The notes: generated from the letters alone by a model not told the origin. Positions 36,679 through 46,477 are shown, counted from the first letter of the stretch. The stretch is 64,000 nt of DNA from Bacteroidaceae bacterium (GCA_017531985.1 JAFXJY010000035.1:48484-112483); one strand, 5' to 3'. A program made the numbers and translations.

Positions 36679-38112
36679 TTAGTGTTGTTTCTCCCTTTTA
36701 TGTCCTGTATGGGTAAATACTGAACCATTCACTTTCTCGTTGCGGTCTTGTGCAAGGCGTGAAGGGGTTGGATATTCCAGTCGTTCAAGTTCGGTGATAG
36801 CTGCACGCATGTCGTCGAGAAGCATATCGGCCATGTCGCGGCTGAATCCTTGTCGCACAACAATACGCATTACTACCATCTCTTCTATATCCTTGGGCAT
36901 GCTGTAAGCAGGCACCATCCATCCGTTTTGTTTGAGTTTGTCTTGCAGATCGTACAGTGTCCACCGGGCGGTAGGAGCATAATCTTTACACATATGCCAT
37001 ATAAATAATGGATTGACAACTTCATCGCAATAGTTGGCAAACTGAGGCATCTTCCCTATCTCATCGTGCAGATAACGAGCTATCTCCATGGAGTTGCTTT
37101 GTACTTGCTTGTATCCCTCATAACCGAGTCGGATGAATTGATAATACTGACCTAAAATCTGTGCTGCGGGTCGTGAGAAGTTAAGTCCCACTTGTGTAAT
37201 GTCGGCACCGAGATAATTGACCGAAAAGGACATCTTGCCCGGCAGATACTTTTTGTCCTTCCACACAACCCATCCCAGACCCGGATATACAAGTCCATAT
37301 TTATGTCCCGATGTACTGATGGAAAGCACCCATTTAAGACGGAAATCCCAGCGTTTCTCGGGGTTGATAAATGGTAATATGAAGCCTCCCGATGCAGCGT
37401 CGACGTGAATGGGTATATCGTAGCCGGTGCGAGCATTATATTCATCAAGTGCCTTATCGATGGCTTCGACATCATCGTTCAGACCTGTCCACGTAACACC
37501 TTGTATGGGAACAACACATATCGTATTCTCGTCACATTTCGCTATAACAGCTTGTGCATCGAGAGTGGGATGTTCACGCGAGAGGGGTATGGTACGCATC
37601 TCTATTTGCCATAGGTCGGCAAATTTCTCCCACACAACCTGATAGCCTGTCGAAATGACAAAGTTGGGTTTATCGTAGGGCTTGCCTTGTGCCTCTCGGC
37701 GTTCCCTCCATCGCAGCCATGCAGCCACACCTCCCAGCATGCAGGCCTCGGAGGAGCCTATTGCCAAGGCTCCCGTTTTCCATTTGCTTTGTTCGGGAGT
37801 GTTCCATAAGTTTGCCATGATATTGATACACTTGGCACTCATTACTGCTACGCGAGGATATTCGGTTTCATCGATATAGTTGATGCTGATAGCCTCGTTC
37901 ATCAGTCGTGTGGCGAATGGGTCCATATAGGTGGTTACGAATGTTGCCAAGTTGAGGCGAGGCTGTGTTTGTGCGAATGTTTCATCTTTGACCATTTGGT
38001 AAGCTACCTCAGGGCGTGTACCGTGCATGGGTAACTTGTCGGCCGGGGCTGGTTGTAACATCTCTTCCGAGCCGAATACTGCTGTGTCGTTGCGATAATC
38101 GTTTTTTTCCAT
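36679..38112 (-). CDS. gadB: Glutamate decarboxylase
   Basis: 477 aa from the ATG at 38112 (a 15-residue upstream extension has no family similarity). PLP enzyme converting glutamate to GABA with consumption of a proton. The PLP lysine is in SISTSGHKYGLVYPG; IPIHVDAASGGFILPF contains the cofactor Asp. The tail HTGHKREKQH retains a C-terminal His like the one that closes the E. coli GadB active site at neutral pH. Divergent from an MFS gene; the GadC-like antiporter is at 42527-43993. Confidence 0.94.
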   Translation of the reverse strand: MEKNDYRNDTAVFGSEEMLQPAPADKLPMHGTRPEVAYQMVKDETFAQTQPRLNLATFVTTYMDPFATRLMNEAISINYIDETEYPRVAVMSAKCINIMANLWNTPEQSKWKTGALAIGSSEACMLGGVAAWLRWRERREAQGKPYDKPNFVISTGYQVVWEKFADLWQIEMRTIPLSREHPTLDAQAVIAKCDENTICVVPIQGVTWTGLNDDVEAIDKALDEYNARTGYDIPIHVDAASGGFILPFINPEKRWDFRLKWVLSISTSGHKYGLVYPGLGWVVWKDKKYLPGKMSFSVNYLGADITQVGLNFSRPAAQILGQYYQFIRLGYEGYKQVQSNSMEIARYLHDEIGKMPQFANYCDEVVNPLFIWHMCKDYAPTARWTLYDLQDKLKQNGWMVPAYSMPKDIEEMVVMRIVVRQGFSRDMADMLLDDMRAAITELERLEYPTPSRLAQDRNEKVNGSVFTHTGHKREKQH

Positions 38113-38282
38113 AGTTGATATGATTTTTATTGATGGTTGAAAAAAGTTGTTAGACAAGTAACAATGAACAGCTGTGTATGGTTGTGTGTGGAGGGGTTTA
38201 TTATCTCTTTTTGTGATATGTTGGCGATTGTGAATATGAACCTAACAGAGATGTAGTGTGTTGGTATGTCAAACAGTGTATT

Positions 38283-39500
38283 ATGAAGATTGAAACCGGA
38301 CAAGGGCGAATACCCCTTATAACATTATTAGGAATATGGTCTATCTCGGCATTGAATGCATTGCCGGGACTGGCGGTATCGCCCATACTGGGTGACCTTA
38401 CAAAGATATTCCCTCATGCCTCTGAGTTGGATATACAGATGCTCAGTTCGTTACCATCGTTGATGATTATACCATTCGTATTGCTCTCGGGTAAATTGAC
38501 CGAGCGTATGGATAACATCCGATTGTTGCAAGTGGGACTTGTTATATTTGTATTGAGTGGTGTGTTGTATCTGTTGGCCGATAGAATGTGGCAGCTGATA
38601 GCCATCAGTGCCTTGTTGGGAATAGGCTCCGGACTGATTATACCGCTATCGACGGGGTTGATAGGTCGCTTCTTTGTAGGTAGGTATCGTACAAGACAGT
38701 TCGGACTAAGTTCGGCTATTACCAACCTTGTACTCGTACTTGCCACAATGATTACCGGTTATCTGGCCGAGATAGAGTGGCATTTGCCCTTTATAGTATA
38801 TTTATTGCCCATCGTATCTATCGTCCTCTCGTTTCAGTTGCGGAAGGCATTGGCACAAGATATTGAACCATCACCGGTACGCGATACGACCGACAATGGG
38901 TTGCGACCTCATGTCAAGGTTAATGATAGAGGACTGGGTATGAGGCATCTTGTGCAAGTGATGTTATATTATGGGCTGCTCACCTATATAGTAGTAATAG
39001 TGAGTCTCAATCTGCCTTTTCTCATTCAGGAGCGGGGTATGCACAGCAGTTTAACAGGAACTTATATATCTTTGTTCTTCTTGGCGATAATGGCTCCCGG
39101 ATTTTTTCTCAACCGACTGATTGACCTCATGGGTCGTAGTACTCAACTATGGTCATTACTGATGATTGTAATAGGATTGGGTATGATCGTGGTGACTACC
39201 AACGAATGGTTGGTGGGCATTGGTTGTGTACTATCGGGTGCAGGCTATGGTATCATACAACCCATCATGTATGACCGCACTACGCACATCGTGTTACCTC
39301 ACAAAGGTACAATGGCATTGGCTTGTGTCATGGCCATGAATTATGTGGCTATATTGGTATGTCCCTTTGTTATCAAGTTTTTTCAGTATATGATGCACGA
39401 CCATAGCGAGTTATTTGCATTCAAGTTGAATACACTCTTGGCGGCACTTACATGGGTAGCTGCTTGGATATATAGACGGTCGGCTCTATTTGACAATTGA
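38283..39500 (+). CDS. MFS transporter
   Basis: 405 aa from ATG 38283; the frame is open 27 nt further up. About 12 helices. Loop 2-3 reads SGKLTERMDNIRLLQ, a relaxed form of the MFS GxLaDrxGrkxxl motif, and GLIIPLSTGLIGRFF marks helix 4-5. Substrate unknown. It is divergent from gadB and convergent with the YfcC gene, inside the glutamate decarboxylase locus, so a role in acid or amino-acid exchange is possible but unproven. Confidence 0.82.
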   Translation: MKIETGQGRIPLITLLGIWSISALNALPGLAVSPILGDLTKIFPHASELDIQMLSSLPSLMIIPFVLLSGKLTERMDNIRLLQVGLVIFVLSGVLYLLADRMWQLIAISALLGIGSGLIIPLSTGLIGRFFVGRYRTRQFGLSSAITNLVLVLATMITGYLAEIEWHLPFIVYLLPIVSIVLSFQLRKALAQDIEPSPVRDTTDNGLRPHVKVNDRGLGMRHLVQVMLYYGLLTYIVVIVSLNLPFLIQERGMHSSLTGTYISLFFLAIMAPGFFLNRLIDLMGRSTQLWSLLMIVIGLGMIVVTTNEWLVGIGCVLSGAGYGIIQPIMYDRTTHIVLPHKGTMALACVMAMNYVAILVCPFVIKFFQYMMHDHSELFAFKLNTLLAALTWVAAWIYRRSALFDN

Positions 39501-39507
39501 TGCAACA

Positions 39508-41004
39508 TTAGAAGCCCGGCAGGTCGAGATATAAAGTCGGTAGCAGGAGTAAAAATCCTACGATGAGAAGTAATAAAATAAATTTCCATGCCCACTTGAC
39601 CCACTGTTCGTATGAAATCTTAGCGACTGACAAGACTGCCATGAGGACTCCCGAGCAGGGGGTAATCATGTTGGTAAATCCATCGCCAAACTGGAAGGCC
39701 AGCACCGTAGCTTGTCGAGAGATACCTATCATGTCGGAGAATGGTGCCATGATGGGCATCGTAACGGCTGCCTTTGCTGAGGCCGATGGGATGAACAGAT
39801 TGATAAATGTCTGTATCCCATACATTGTTGCCAATGCACCTTCGCGTCCGCTATTTTCCAGAGCTTTCGCCATGGATGTGAGAAGGGTGTTTATTACGGC
39901 TCCATCTTCGAGTATGACGATAATGCCGGCTGCGAAACCAATGATGAGAGCTGCCGAGAATATATCCTTTGCTCCGTTGATAAATTCCTTGGCGATATTA
40001 TCGGCCGAATATCCTGCCGAAAATCCGGCTGCTATGGCCAGTGCCATGAATAAAGCACATATTTCGGGCAGATACCATCCATAACCCATAGCTCCTACTA
40101 CAAGGAAAACGATGGTGAACAATAACAGATTGAGGATATACATGCGTGTTGAGTTGAGAATGGATAAGACCGATACCAGCATGAATAGACCGGTTATTAT
40201 CCACAGCAGATAGGGTGTGTTATATTCGTTCTGACCTATCTTGATAACGCAGTCGGAGGCGTAGAAAATGGAAAACAGTATCAATGTCGCACTTATAATG
40301 GCAAAACATATCCAAGCTCGCATACGACTCTCGCTCTCGGGTGTGGATGTGGTTGAAATAGATGCTGTATCTTGTGCGGTAGGTACCTTGCGTGTTTTGT
40401 TGGCGTACCACAAGACAAACCCAATGGTTATGGTCATGAGTACAATCCAACATAGGGTACGATACTCTATTCCCGAGAAGAGGGGTAACTCTGACATATC
40501 CTGAGCAATACCTATGGTAAAGGGATTAAGCATTGCTCCGGCAAAACCGACATGTGCTGCCACATATACCATGCACACACCCACAAAGTCATCGTAACCC
40601 AGCGAACGTGCCAGGGGGATAACCACCGCAACAAAGGCTATCGTCTCTTCGCTCATGCCGAATACTGCTCCAAATAATCCGAATAGTAGCATGATGAGTA
40701 TAATAACCATATTGCCTATACCGATATGACGGATAAGACCGAATTTCTCTAATTTGCGAGCCTGTGCTATAAACTTCATGATGCCGTCATCAACAGCCTT
40801 TGTGCTATTTATCACCCAGAATGCTCCACCAATAATCAGAACAAAGGCGATAATGCCGGCTTGGCGGCTGAATCCCTCGTATAGAGCCGAGAATACTTGC
40901 CATGTCTGAGGGTTGCCTCCCGGTATGAGCCATGTCGATATAGCACATACTACTAATACGGTGAAGATGATTACATAGGTATTGGGTACTTTAATCTTTG
41001 CCAT
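39508..41004 (-). CDS. YfcC/DcuC-family amino-acid or dicarboxylate carrier
   Basis: 498 aa from ATG 41004; the frame extends to 41055, but the promoter (41025-41055) and a terminator hairpin lie in that stretch. About 12-13 helices. TWLIPGGNPQTWQVF, GGAFWVINSTKAVDDGI and EETIAFVAVVIPLARSLGYD are typical of YfcC-type carriers of the DcuC superfamily (arginine/ornithine or C4-dicarboxylate exchange). Lies downstream of a DcaP-like porin on the same strand, suggesting paired outer/inner membrane transport, and between gadB and the GadC-like gene. Confidence 0.8.
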   Translation of the reverse strand: MAKIKVPNTYVIIFTVLVVCAISTWLIPGGNPQTWQVFSALYEGFSRQAGIIAFVLIIGGAFWVINSTKAVDDGIMKFIAQARKLEKFGLIRHIGIGNMVIILIMLLFGLFGAVFGMSEETIAFVAVVIPLARSLGYDDFVGVCMVYVAAHVGFAGAMLNPFTIGIAQDMSELPLFSGIEYRTLCWIVLMTITIGFVLWYANKTRKVPTAQDTASISTTSTPESESRMRAWICFAIISATLILFSIFYASDCVIKIGQNEYNTPYLLWIITGLFMLVSVLSILNSTRMYILNLLLFTIVFLVVGAMGYGWYLPEICALFMALAIAAGFSAGYSADNIAKEFINGAKDIFSAALIIGFAAGIIVILEDGAVINTLLTSMAKALENSGREGALATMYGIQTFINLFIPSASAKAAVTMPIMAPFSDMIGISRQATVLAFQFGDGFTNMITPCSGVLMAVLSVAKISYEQWVKWAWKFILLLLIVGFLLLLPTLYLDLPGF

Positions 41005-41024
41005 AGTTTTACTCTTTGTTTGCA

Positions 41025-41055
41025 CAAATGTACGAATAATATATGTAGAAAACAA
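41025..41055 (-). promoter_or_regulatory. Promoter for the YfcC-type gene
   Basis: On the minus strand TTG (41055-41053), 20-bp spacer, TACATTTG (41032-41025), 21 bp before the ATG at 41004. It overlaps the T-run of the upstream terminator. Confidence 0.75.
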
Positions 41056-41084
41056 ACGACCTATTACTTGGCAGTAATAGGTCG
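41046..41084 (-). terminator. Intrinsic terminator of the porin gene
   Basis: CGACCTATTAC (41084-41074 on the minus strand) pairs with GTAATAGGTCG (41067-41057), followed by TTTGTTTTC. Confidence 0.8.
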
Positions 41085-41106
41085 GTGTGAAATGAAAACG
41101 TGAGTA

Positions 41107-42399
41107 TCAGAAGTTATATTGTATCATAGCATTAATGCGGTGTGCATTACCCGAGCCATTGTCGCGGTTGTGTCTATTGCCATAGAGGTATTCGATACCT
41201 ATCTGGCAGTTGTTAAATGGTGTATAGAATGCATTGGCTACAACATATTGCCCATAGTGGTAGGCTTCATCGGAAAGGTTTTTATCGTTGAGCAGTCGAC
41301 ACTGGCTGTATGACGCCGAAAGAAATAGCCCCTGCTTGATAGTATATTGTACTCCTCCCGTCAATCCTATTGCGTAAGGTGCAGTCATAGCTCCATTGCG
41401 TTCGGCGGGGATAAGGTCATAGCCATATCCGCTCAGATCATTGAGGTAGCTTGCATAACCCTTTCCATAAGAGCCTTGGTAGTATAGCGTAAAGTGTGGT
41501 GACATTTTTATCATGCCACTCAGCTGTGCTGCCCAGCACACTACTATCTTGTTACTCTCGCTTATGAGATTGCGATACGAAAGCATGCGTAGAAGGTTCG
41601 ACAGGCGTATGTGACTTGCTCCATTGTCCCACTCATATTGGTAGTAAGAGGGCAAGTCGGGGACTCGTTGATGGATAGTGGCATTGTAATGAGGATGGGT
41701 GGTATAGGTAGCCGATGGCATCTCTACGGCGTAGGCTATACTCCAATGTTTGCCAATGGGTTTGATGTATTGTAACATGGTACTCATGGCTATGATGCTG
41801 CCCGATGGTCCTTGGAAGTCGATTGTAGGTGGAATAGCTGCCACGTCGCAGAAGGTACTCCATCCGCGTCCAACCTTGAAACGCCATAATTCGATGTAGG
41901 CTTGTCGCAACCTCATGCCGTAGTAACCTACATTGATTCCGCGGAAATCCCCTTCTATGTAAACAGTGAAGTCGCCTACCGTTGTGTTGCGTCCTACCAG
42001 CTTGAAGAAGAGACGGGATGTCGATGCGTCCATCTGAAACTTACTTCTCATATCGGGCTGTGACGGAACGGGGATGGTGGCTGTTACGAAGTCGATATTA
42101 TCGGCTATGCCGGCTAAGCCGAATGATGTCGTTACCTTGGCATATCCGCCTATACCTAATGCGACTCGCCCCTTGCGATCAAGAAAAAGGAATCGTGGAG
42201 CTCGAGGATCTTGAAAGTGCCGCCCATTGGCCTCATACATCGCTTTCATTACTGCGTAAGTGTTGCGGTGTGATGTCGCATGTTCATTACTTTCGACAAT
42301 GGCAGAGTGTACTGTTGTGGAGTCGTTGGCATGTGACATAAAAGGATGTAAGCAATCAATGGCTATTATGACCATGCCCAATAATAGTATTCTTCTCAT
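41107..42399 (-). CDS. DcaP-like outer-membrane porin
   Basis: 430 aa. Signal peptide ~1-24 ending SHA. A short N-terminal helical part is followed by a 16-18-strand-like barrel with alternating hydrophobic residues; RKGRVALGIGGYAKVTTSFG, QMDASTSRLFFKLVG and RGINVGYYGMRLRQAYIEL, then a terminal Phe (MIQYNF), are typical of the DcaP/Porin family of small-acid channels. It probably admits organic acids or amino acids for the YfcC-type carrier encoded next. Confidence 0.8.
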   Translation of the reverse strand: MRRILLLGMVIIAIDCLHPFMSHANDSTTVHSAIVESNEHATSHRNTYAVMKAMYEANGRHFQDPRAPRFLFLDRKGRVALGIGGYAKVTTSFGLAGIADNIDFVTATIPVPSQPDMRSKFQMDASTSRLFFKLVGRNTTVGDFTVYIEGDFRGINVGYYGMRLRQAYIELWRFKVGRGWSTFCDVAAIPPTIDFQGPSGSIIAMSTMLQYIKPIGKHWSIAYAVEMPSATYTTHPHYNATIHQRVPDLPSYYQYEWDNGASHIRLSNLLRMLSYRNLISESNKIVVCWAAQLSGMIKMSPHFTLYYQGSYGKGYASYLNDLSGYGYDLIPAERNGAMTAPYAIGLTGGVQYTIKQGLFLSASYSQCRLLNDKNLSDEAYHYGQYVVANAFYTPFNNCQIGIEYLYGNRHNRDNGSGNAHRINAMIQYNF

Positions 42400-42526
42400 A
42401 TTTGTTTTTTTAATGATTTATTACCAAAACAATGTACAAGTGTGTAATGTTTGGTATAGTGATGGTCGCAATAAACCATAGGAATAAAAATTTGTTATAG
42501 ATTGTAGACTAAAAACTAATAGAATT

Positions 42527-43993
42527 ATGGCAAATGTTGTAAAATCGACAAAATTGAGTGTAGCTACGCTCGCAATAATGAACGTGACGGCGGTAGTGTC
42601 GTTGCGAGGACTGGCGGCCGAAGCCGAGTATGGTTTGAGTTCGGCATTCTATTATCTCTTTGCCGCCTTGGTATTTCTTATTCCTACGGCACTGGTAGCA
42701 GCCGAGTTAGCTGCCATGTTCTCCGATAAGCAAGGTGGTGTGTTCCGTTGGGTAGGAGAGGCTTTCGGTAAACGTATGGGATTCTTGGCTATATGGTTGC
42801 AATGGGTAGAAAGTACGATATGGTATCCCACAGTACTGACGTTCGGAGCTGTATCACTGGCATTTATTGGTATGGATAGTACCCATGATATGGCATTAGC
42901 TTCCAATAGAATGTACACGCTTGCAGTGGTCTTGATTATCTATTGGTTGGCGACTTTTATTTCGCTTAAAGGCATGTCATGGGTAGGGCGTGTCTCTAAG
43001 TTAGGTGGACTTATAGGTACCATTATACCGGCTATTTTACTGGTTGTCCTGGCTATCATCTATCTTGCTACCGGAGGAAAGTCGCAAATGAACTTTGAGG
43101 GAAGTTTCTTTCCCGACTTGACCAATTTCAATAATCTTGTATTGGCATCGGGTATATTCCTTTTCTATGCAGGTATGGAGATGGGAGGTATTCATGTACA
43201 GGAAGTTGATAATCCCTCTCGCAATTATCCCAAGGCTGTCTTTATAGGTTCGCTTATAACAGTACTGATATTTGTGTTGGGAACATTTTCTCTGGGTATT
43301 ATTATTCCCCGGAACGAGATAAATCTTACGCAGAGTTTGTTGGTGGGTTTTGACCGCTATCTGGCCTATGTCAAGGCTTCGTGGTTTTCTCCCATTATAG
43401 CAGTGGCCTTGTCCTTTGGAGTCTTAGCAGGTGTGCTTACATGGGTGGCAGGACCTTCAAAGGGTATATTTGCCGTAGGTCGAGCCGGTTATTTACCTCC
43501 TTTCTTTCAAAAGACCAACAGTCGCGGAGTGCAACGTAACATATTGCTTATACAAGGTGCTATTGTGACACTATTGGGATTACTCTTTGTGGTGATGCCC
43601 TCAGTGCAAAGTTTCTATCAGATATTGTCGCAGCTGACAGTATTATTGTATCTGATCATGTATCTGTTGATGTTTGCAGCGGCTATCTATTTGCGTTACA
43701 ATATGAAAAAGGCTCAGCGTCCATTCCGTATAGGTAATAGTGGTAATATATTAATGTGGATAGTGGCAGGTGTAGGATTTCTTGGATCTTTGTTGGCCTT
43801 TGTTCTCAGCTTTATTCCCCCGGGACAGATAGCCGTAGGAAGCAAGACGGTATGGTACTCGGTATTGATTATAGGATGTGTTGTAGTGGTGGCTATACCG
43901 CTTGTTATCTACTCCATGCGTCGTCCTGAGTGGCGTGATCCTTCGGCAGCGTTCGAGCCGTTCCATTGGGAAAAGGATGAAAGCAACCAATGA
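42527..43993 (+). CDS. gadC: Glutamate:GABA antiporter-like APC transporter
   Basis: 488 aa, about 12 helices. APC superfamily: SVATLAIMNVTAVVSLRGL opens helix 1, DKQGGVFRWVGEAFGKRMGF and IWLQWVESTIWYPTVL follow, as in GadC-type glutamate/GABA antiporters, and GMEMGGIHVQEVDNPSRNYP is a conserved mid-region. Exchange of external glutamate for internal GABA removes a proton from the cytoplasm together with GadB. GadC C-terminal plug sequences are poorly conserved here. Terminated by the bidirectional hairpin at 44023-44055. Confidence 0.88.
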   Translation: MANVVKSTKLSVATLAIMNVTAVVSLRGLAAEAEYGLSSAFYYLFAALVFLIPTALVAAELAAMFSDKQGGVFRWVGEAFGKRMGFLAIWLQWVESTIWYPTVLTFGAVSLAFIGMDSTHDMALASNRMYTLAVVLIIYWLATFISLKGMSWVGRVSKLGGLIGTIIPAILLVVLAIIYLATGGKSQMNFEGSFFPDLTNFNNLVLASGIFLFYAGMEMGGIHVQEVDNPSRNYPKAVFIGSLITVLIFVLGTFSLGIIIPRNEINLTQSLLVGFDRYLAYVKASWFSPIIAVALSFGVLAGVLTWVAGPSKGIFAVGRAGYLPPFFQKTNSRGVQRNILLIQGAIVTLLGLLFVVMPSVQSFYQILSQLTVLLYLIMYLLMFAAAIYLRYNMKKAQRPFRIGNSGNILMWIVAGVGFLGSLLAFVLSFIPPGQIAVGSKTVWYSVLIIGCVVVVAIPLVIYSMRRPEWRDPSAAFEPFHWEKDESNQ

Positions 43994-44022
43994 TGCAATC
44001 ATTCTCTATGGGATTATAAAGC

Positions 44023-44055
44023 AAGAACAGCACTCCGTAAAAGAGTGCTGTTCTT
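44023..44055. terminator. Bidirectional terminator between gadC and the CoA-transferase
   Basis: AAGAACAGCACTC (44023-44035) with GAGTGCTGTTCTT (44043-44055), 13-bp perfect stem and 7-nt loop between convergent stops. Confidence 0.85.
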
Positions 44056-44082
44056 CTATAATGATGTGGTAATGGGTATCAA

Positions 44083-45576
44083 TTACATGTATTGAGAGAA
44101 ATCGGTCTTGGTCATATCGCCCGAGTTAAGGAACTCTGTGTGGAATGCAAAGGCCGCTTTGAGAGTGTGAGGTGTGTGACCTCCATTGGCCATCTTGTAG
44201 TAATCCCAGAGAAGTTCGCGGTACATGGGGTGGGCACAGTTTTCGATGATAGCCTCAGCACGCTGACGGGGCGACTTGGCACGAAGGTCGGCAACACCAT
44301 GCTCGGTAGCGAGTACCATAACCGAGTGTTCGCTGTGGTCTTGGTGTGATACCATGGGGACAATCGAACTGATTTTTCCGCCTTTGGCAACCGATGGGCA
44401 AGCAAAGATTGAAAGGTAGGCATTGCGGGTAAAGTCGGCCGAACCGCCCAATCCATTCATCATCTTGGTTCCGGTGACGTGTGTAGAGTTGACATTACCA
44501 AATATGTCGGCTTCGAGAGCTGTATTCATGGTGATAAGACCCAGACGACGTACTATCTCGGGGTGGTTGGTAATTTCACTCGGACGTAATATTACACGAT
44601 CCTTGAAGTAATAGATATTGTCCATGATGCGGTTGAACATCTCATCGCTTACAGTCATTCCGCAAGTGCTGGCAAATGTACATTTGCCTTGGAACATAAG
44701 TTCCATAGCCGAGTCTTGAACGACCTCGGTGTACATCTGGAATTGAGGAATTTCGGGGTTCAGACCCATTTGACCCAATACGGCATTGGCAATGTTACCT
44801 ACACCCGATTGTACGGGAAGAAATTCTTTGGGAAGCAGACCGCACTTGATTTGCGACACGAGGAAGTTACATACGTTTTCACCAATTTTCGATGTAACAG
44901 CATCGACGGGTGAGAATGGTTTAACACCATCGGTCAAGTCTGTCTCAACGATACCGACAATCTTTTTGGGGTCGACCTTGATAACGGGCGAACCGATGCG
45001 GTCGCTGGGCTTGTAGATGGGTATTTCGCGACGATAAGGGGGATCGAGTGGTGTGTAAATATCGTGCATGCCACGCATCTTATCGGTCTCGTGATGATTG
45101 ATTTCGATGATGAGTTTGTCGCACAATTCGCACACTGTGGGAGCCATACCTACACCTGCACCTAAGAGGATTTCACCGTTTTCGTTTACATCGGCAGCTT
45201 CGATAATACCAACGTGCATCTTGCCCATGTAACCATAGCGGAGATATTGTGAAAGGTGAGAGAGGTGTAAGTCGTAGTAATGCATCTCACCACTGTTAAT
45301 CAAGTTTCGCGAGTCGGGGTGTGATTGATAGGGTGTACGCACCTTGATAGCGTTTACACGACTTAATTCACCATCGATGTAGTCGTTGGTTGATGCTCCG
45401 GTGTACAATCCTATTTTGAAGGGTCTTCCGGCATCGTGTTCAGCTTTTGCTCTGCGTGCCAAAGCTACGGTTGTTGCCTTGGGTGTTCCGGCTGCGGTAA
45501 ATCCGCCAAAACCTACATTGTCATCATGATTGATGTACGAGGCAGCTTCATCTGCTGTAAGAATTCTGTATGCCAT
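44083..45576 (-). CDS. Acetyl-CoA hydrolase/transferase (succinyl-CoA:acetate type)
   Basis: 497 aa. Family I CoA transferase: VGFGGFTAAGTPKATTVAL at the N-terminus, GVGMAPTVCELCDK, QSGVGNIANAVL, the catalytic Glu in QMYTEVVQDSAMELM, GLGGSADFTRNAYLS and VVP-type TEHGVADLRAKSPRQRAE near the C-terminus. It moves CoA between short acids, for example succinyl- or propionyl-CoA with acetate or succinate, as in Bacteroidales propionate/acetate fermentation. Specificity cannot be read. Follows the 184-aa gene by 42 bp. Confidence 0.9.
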   Translation of the reverse strand: MAYRILTADEAASYINHDDNVGFGGFTAAGTPKATTVALARRAKAEHDAGRPFKIGLYTGASTNDYIDGELSRVNAIKVRTPYQSHPDSRNLINSGEMHYYDLHLSHLSQYLRYGYMGKMHVGIIEAADVNENGEILLGAGVGMAPTVCELCDKLIIEINHHETDKMRGMHDIYTPLDPPYRREIPIYKPSDRIGSPVIKVDPKKIVGIVETDLTDGVKPFSPVDAVTSKIGENVCNFLVSQIKCGLLPKEFLPVQSGVGNIANAVLGQMGLNPEIPQFQMYTEVVQDSAMELMFQGKCTFASTCGMTVSDEMFNRIMDNIYYFKDRVILRPSEITNHPEIVRRLGLITMNTALEADIFGNVNSTHVTGTKMMNGLGGSADFTRNAYLSIFACPSVAKGGKISSIVPMVSHQDHSEHSVMVLATEHGVADLRAKSPRQRAEAIIENCAHPMYRELLWDYYKMANGGHTPHTLKAAFAFHTEFLNSGDMTKTDFSQYM

Positions 45577-45618
45577 AGTGATTTTGTAAATAGATTGAGG
45601 TTATATTATATAATTGTA

Positions 45619-46173
45619 TTAATATTTTCGCGTTAATATTTCACTGGTAATTACAGCTTGCTTCCAGTCGACTTCTTGGGTGTTAAATCGACTCTCGGCT
45701 TGACTATTATCGTATATGTTGTCGTCGGTAATTTCATTACCCGATATATCGGATATGGCTCGTTCTCCTTCGATATATGTGGGAGTGAACGGCTGTGGCG
45801 TCGGACTTTGATTCTCTTGTGAAGTTGTGGTGCTGATTTCCACTTCTATCGGTTCGACTTTTTTCTTTGGTTTGAGGGGAGTACCTTCACGAAGTGCTTG
45901 AAATATTTCTTCAAGTGTGTATTCGGCGGGAGTATGTGTTGTTTCCTCGGTAGGTATTTCTTTCTCAACTGTTTCAAGAAGCTCATTGTCTTCACTCGAA
46001 TATTCGGTATATTCTACCTCAGGCAAGGGTGTGTTACTCTCGTCCTGAGTATTGATTTCGTGCCGGGGTTGAGGCTTTTTTTCGGACTTTTTCTTGCCTT
46101 TATTTTGTGCGGCAGTACTAAAAATTCCGATGATTGCGAAAACAATATAGAATATAATATCCGATAAATCCAT
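45619..46173 (-). CDS. Hypothetical membrane-anchored acidic protein
   Basis: 184 aa from ATG 46173, just after a promoter at 46195-46225 (the frame extends to 46266 but is not transcribed from that promoter). One N-terminal membrane segment (SDIIFYIVFAIIGIFSTAA), then KKKSEKKPQPR, then a long Glu/Thr/Pro-rich disordered stretch, with a short conserved-looking end (DWKQAVITSEILTRKY). Similar short proteins with an N-terminal helix and RExxLRYPVSEVLxRRY-type ends occur in Bacteroidetes; function unknown. First gene of a two-gene unit with the CoA-transferase. Confidence 0.75.
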   Translation of the reverse strand: MDLSDIIFYIVFAIIGIFSTAAQNKGKKKSEKKPQPRHEINTQDESNTPLPEVEYTEYSSEDNELLETVEKEIPTEETTHTPAEYTLEEIFQALREGTPLKPKKKVEPIEVEISTTTSQENQSPTPQPFTPTYIEGERAISDISGNEITDDNIYDNSQAESRFNTQEVDWKQAVITSEILTRKY

Positions 46174-46194
46174 CTTTATTTGTAAATTTGCGTT

Positions 46195-46225
46195 CAAATA
46201 TACGGGTTTATTGAGAGAAAAACAA
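46195..46225 (-). promoter_or_regulatory. Promoter for the 184-aa gene and CoA-transferase
   Basis: On the minus strand TTG (46225-46223), 20-bp spacer, TATATTTG (46202-46195), 22 bp before the ATG at 46173. Confidence 0.75.
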
Positions 46226-46299
46226 GTATCGGAGGATAGAAAAACGAAGAAAGGGTAGTTTCTCAACCACCCTTCTCTAAATTAACCTAAACCTTAACT

Positions 46300-46338
46300 A
46301 TGAAAAAAATTATATATTGTTGCTGCAAATTAACATAA
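46300..46338 (+). other. Abbreviated start-like ORF of 12 codons before miaB
   Basis: ATG at 46300 follows an AACCTAAACCTTAACT leader of the sort that precedes Bacteroidota outer-membrane-protein genes, and begins M-K-K-I-I like a signal peptide, but stops after 12 codons (three Cys in a row). It may be the remnant of a gene start or a leader peptide. A small hairpin (AAGGGTAGTT/AACCACCCTT) precedes it at about 46251-46273. Confidence 0.2.
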
Positions 46339-46477
46339 AATTATCCGTTTGAGCAATAATTTGAATAATTTTTTTACATAAAAAGTGATAATTGTTTGTG
46401 TGTGACAATCAATGATGCTCGTAAAGATTAGATTTTAAGCAGATATTCTGAATAATTAATGATAAAAATAATATCCA

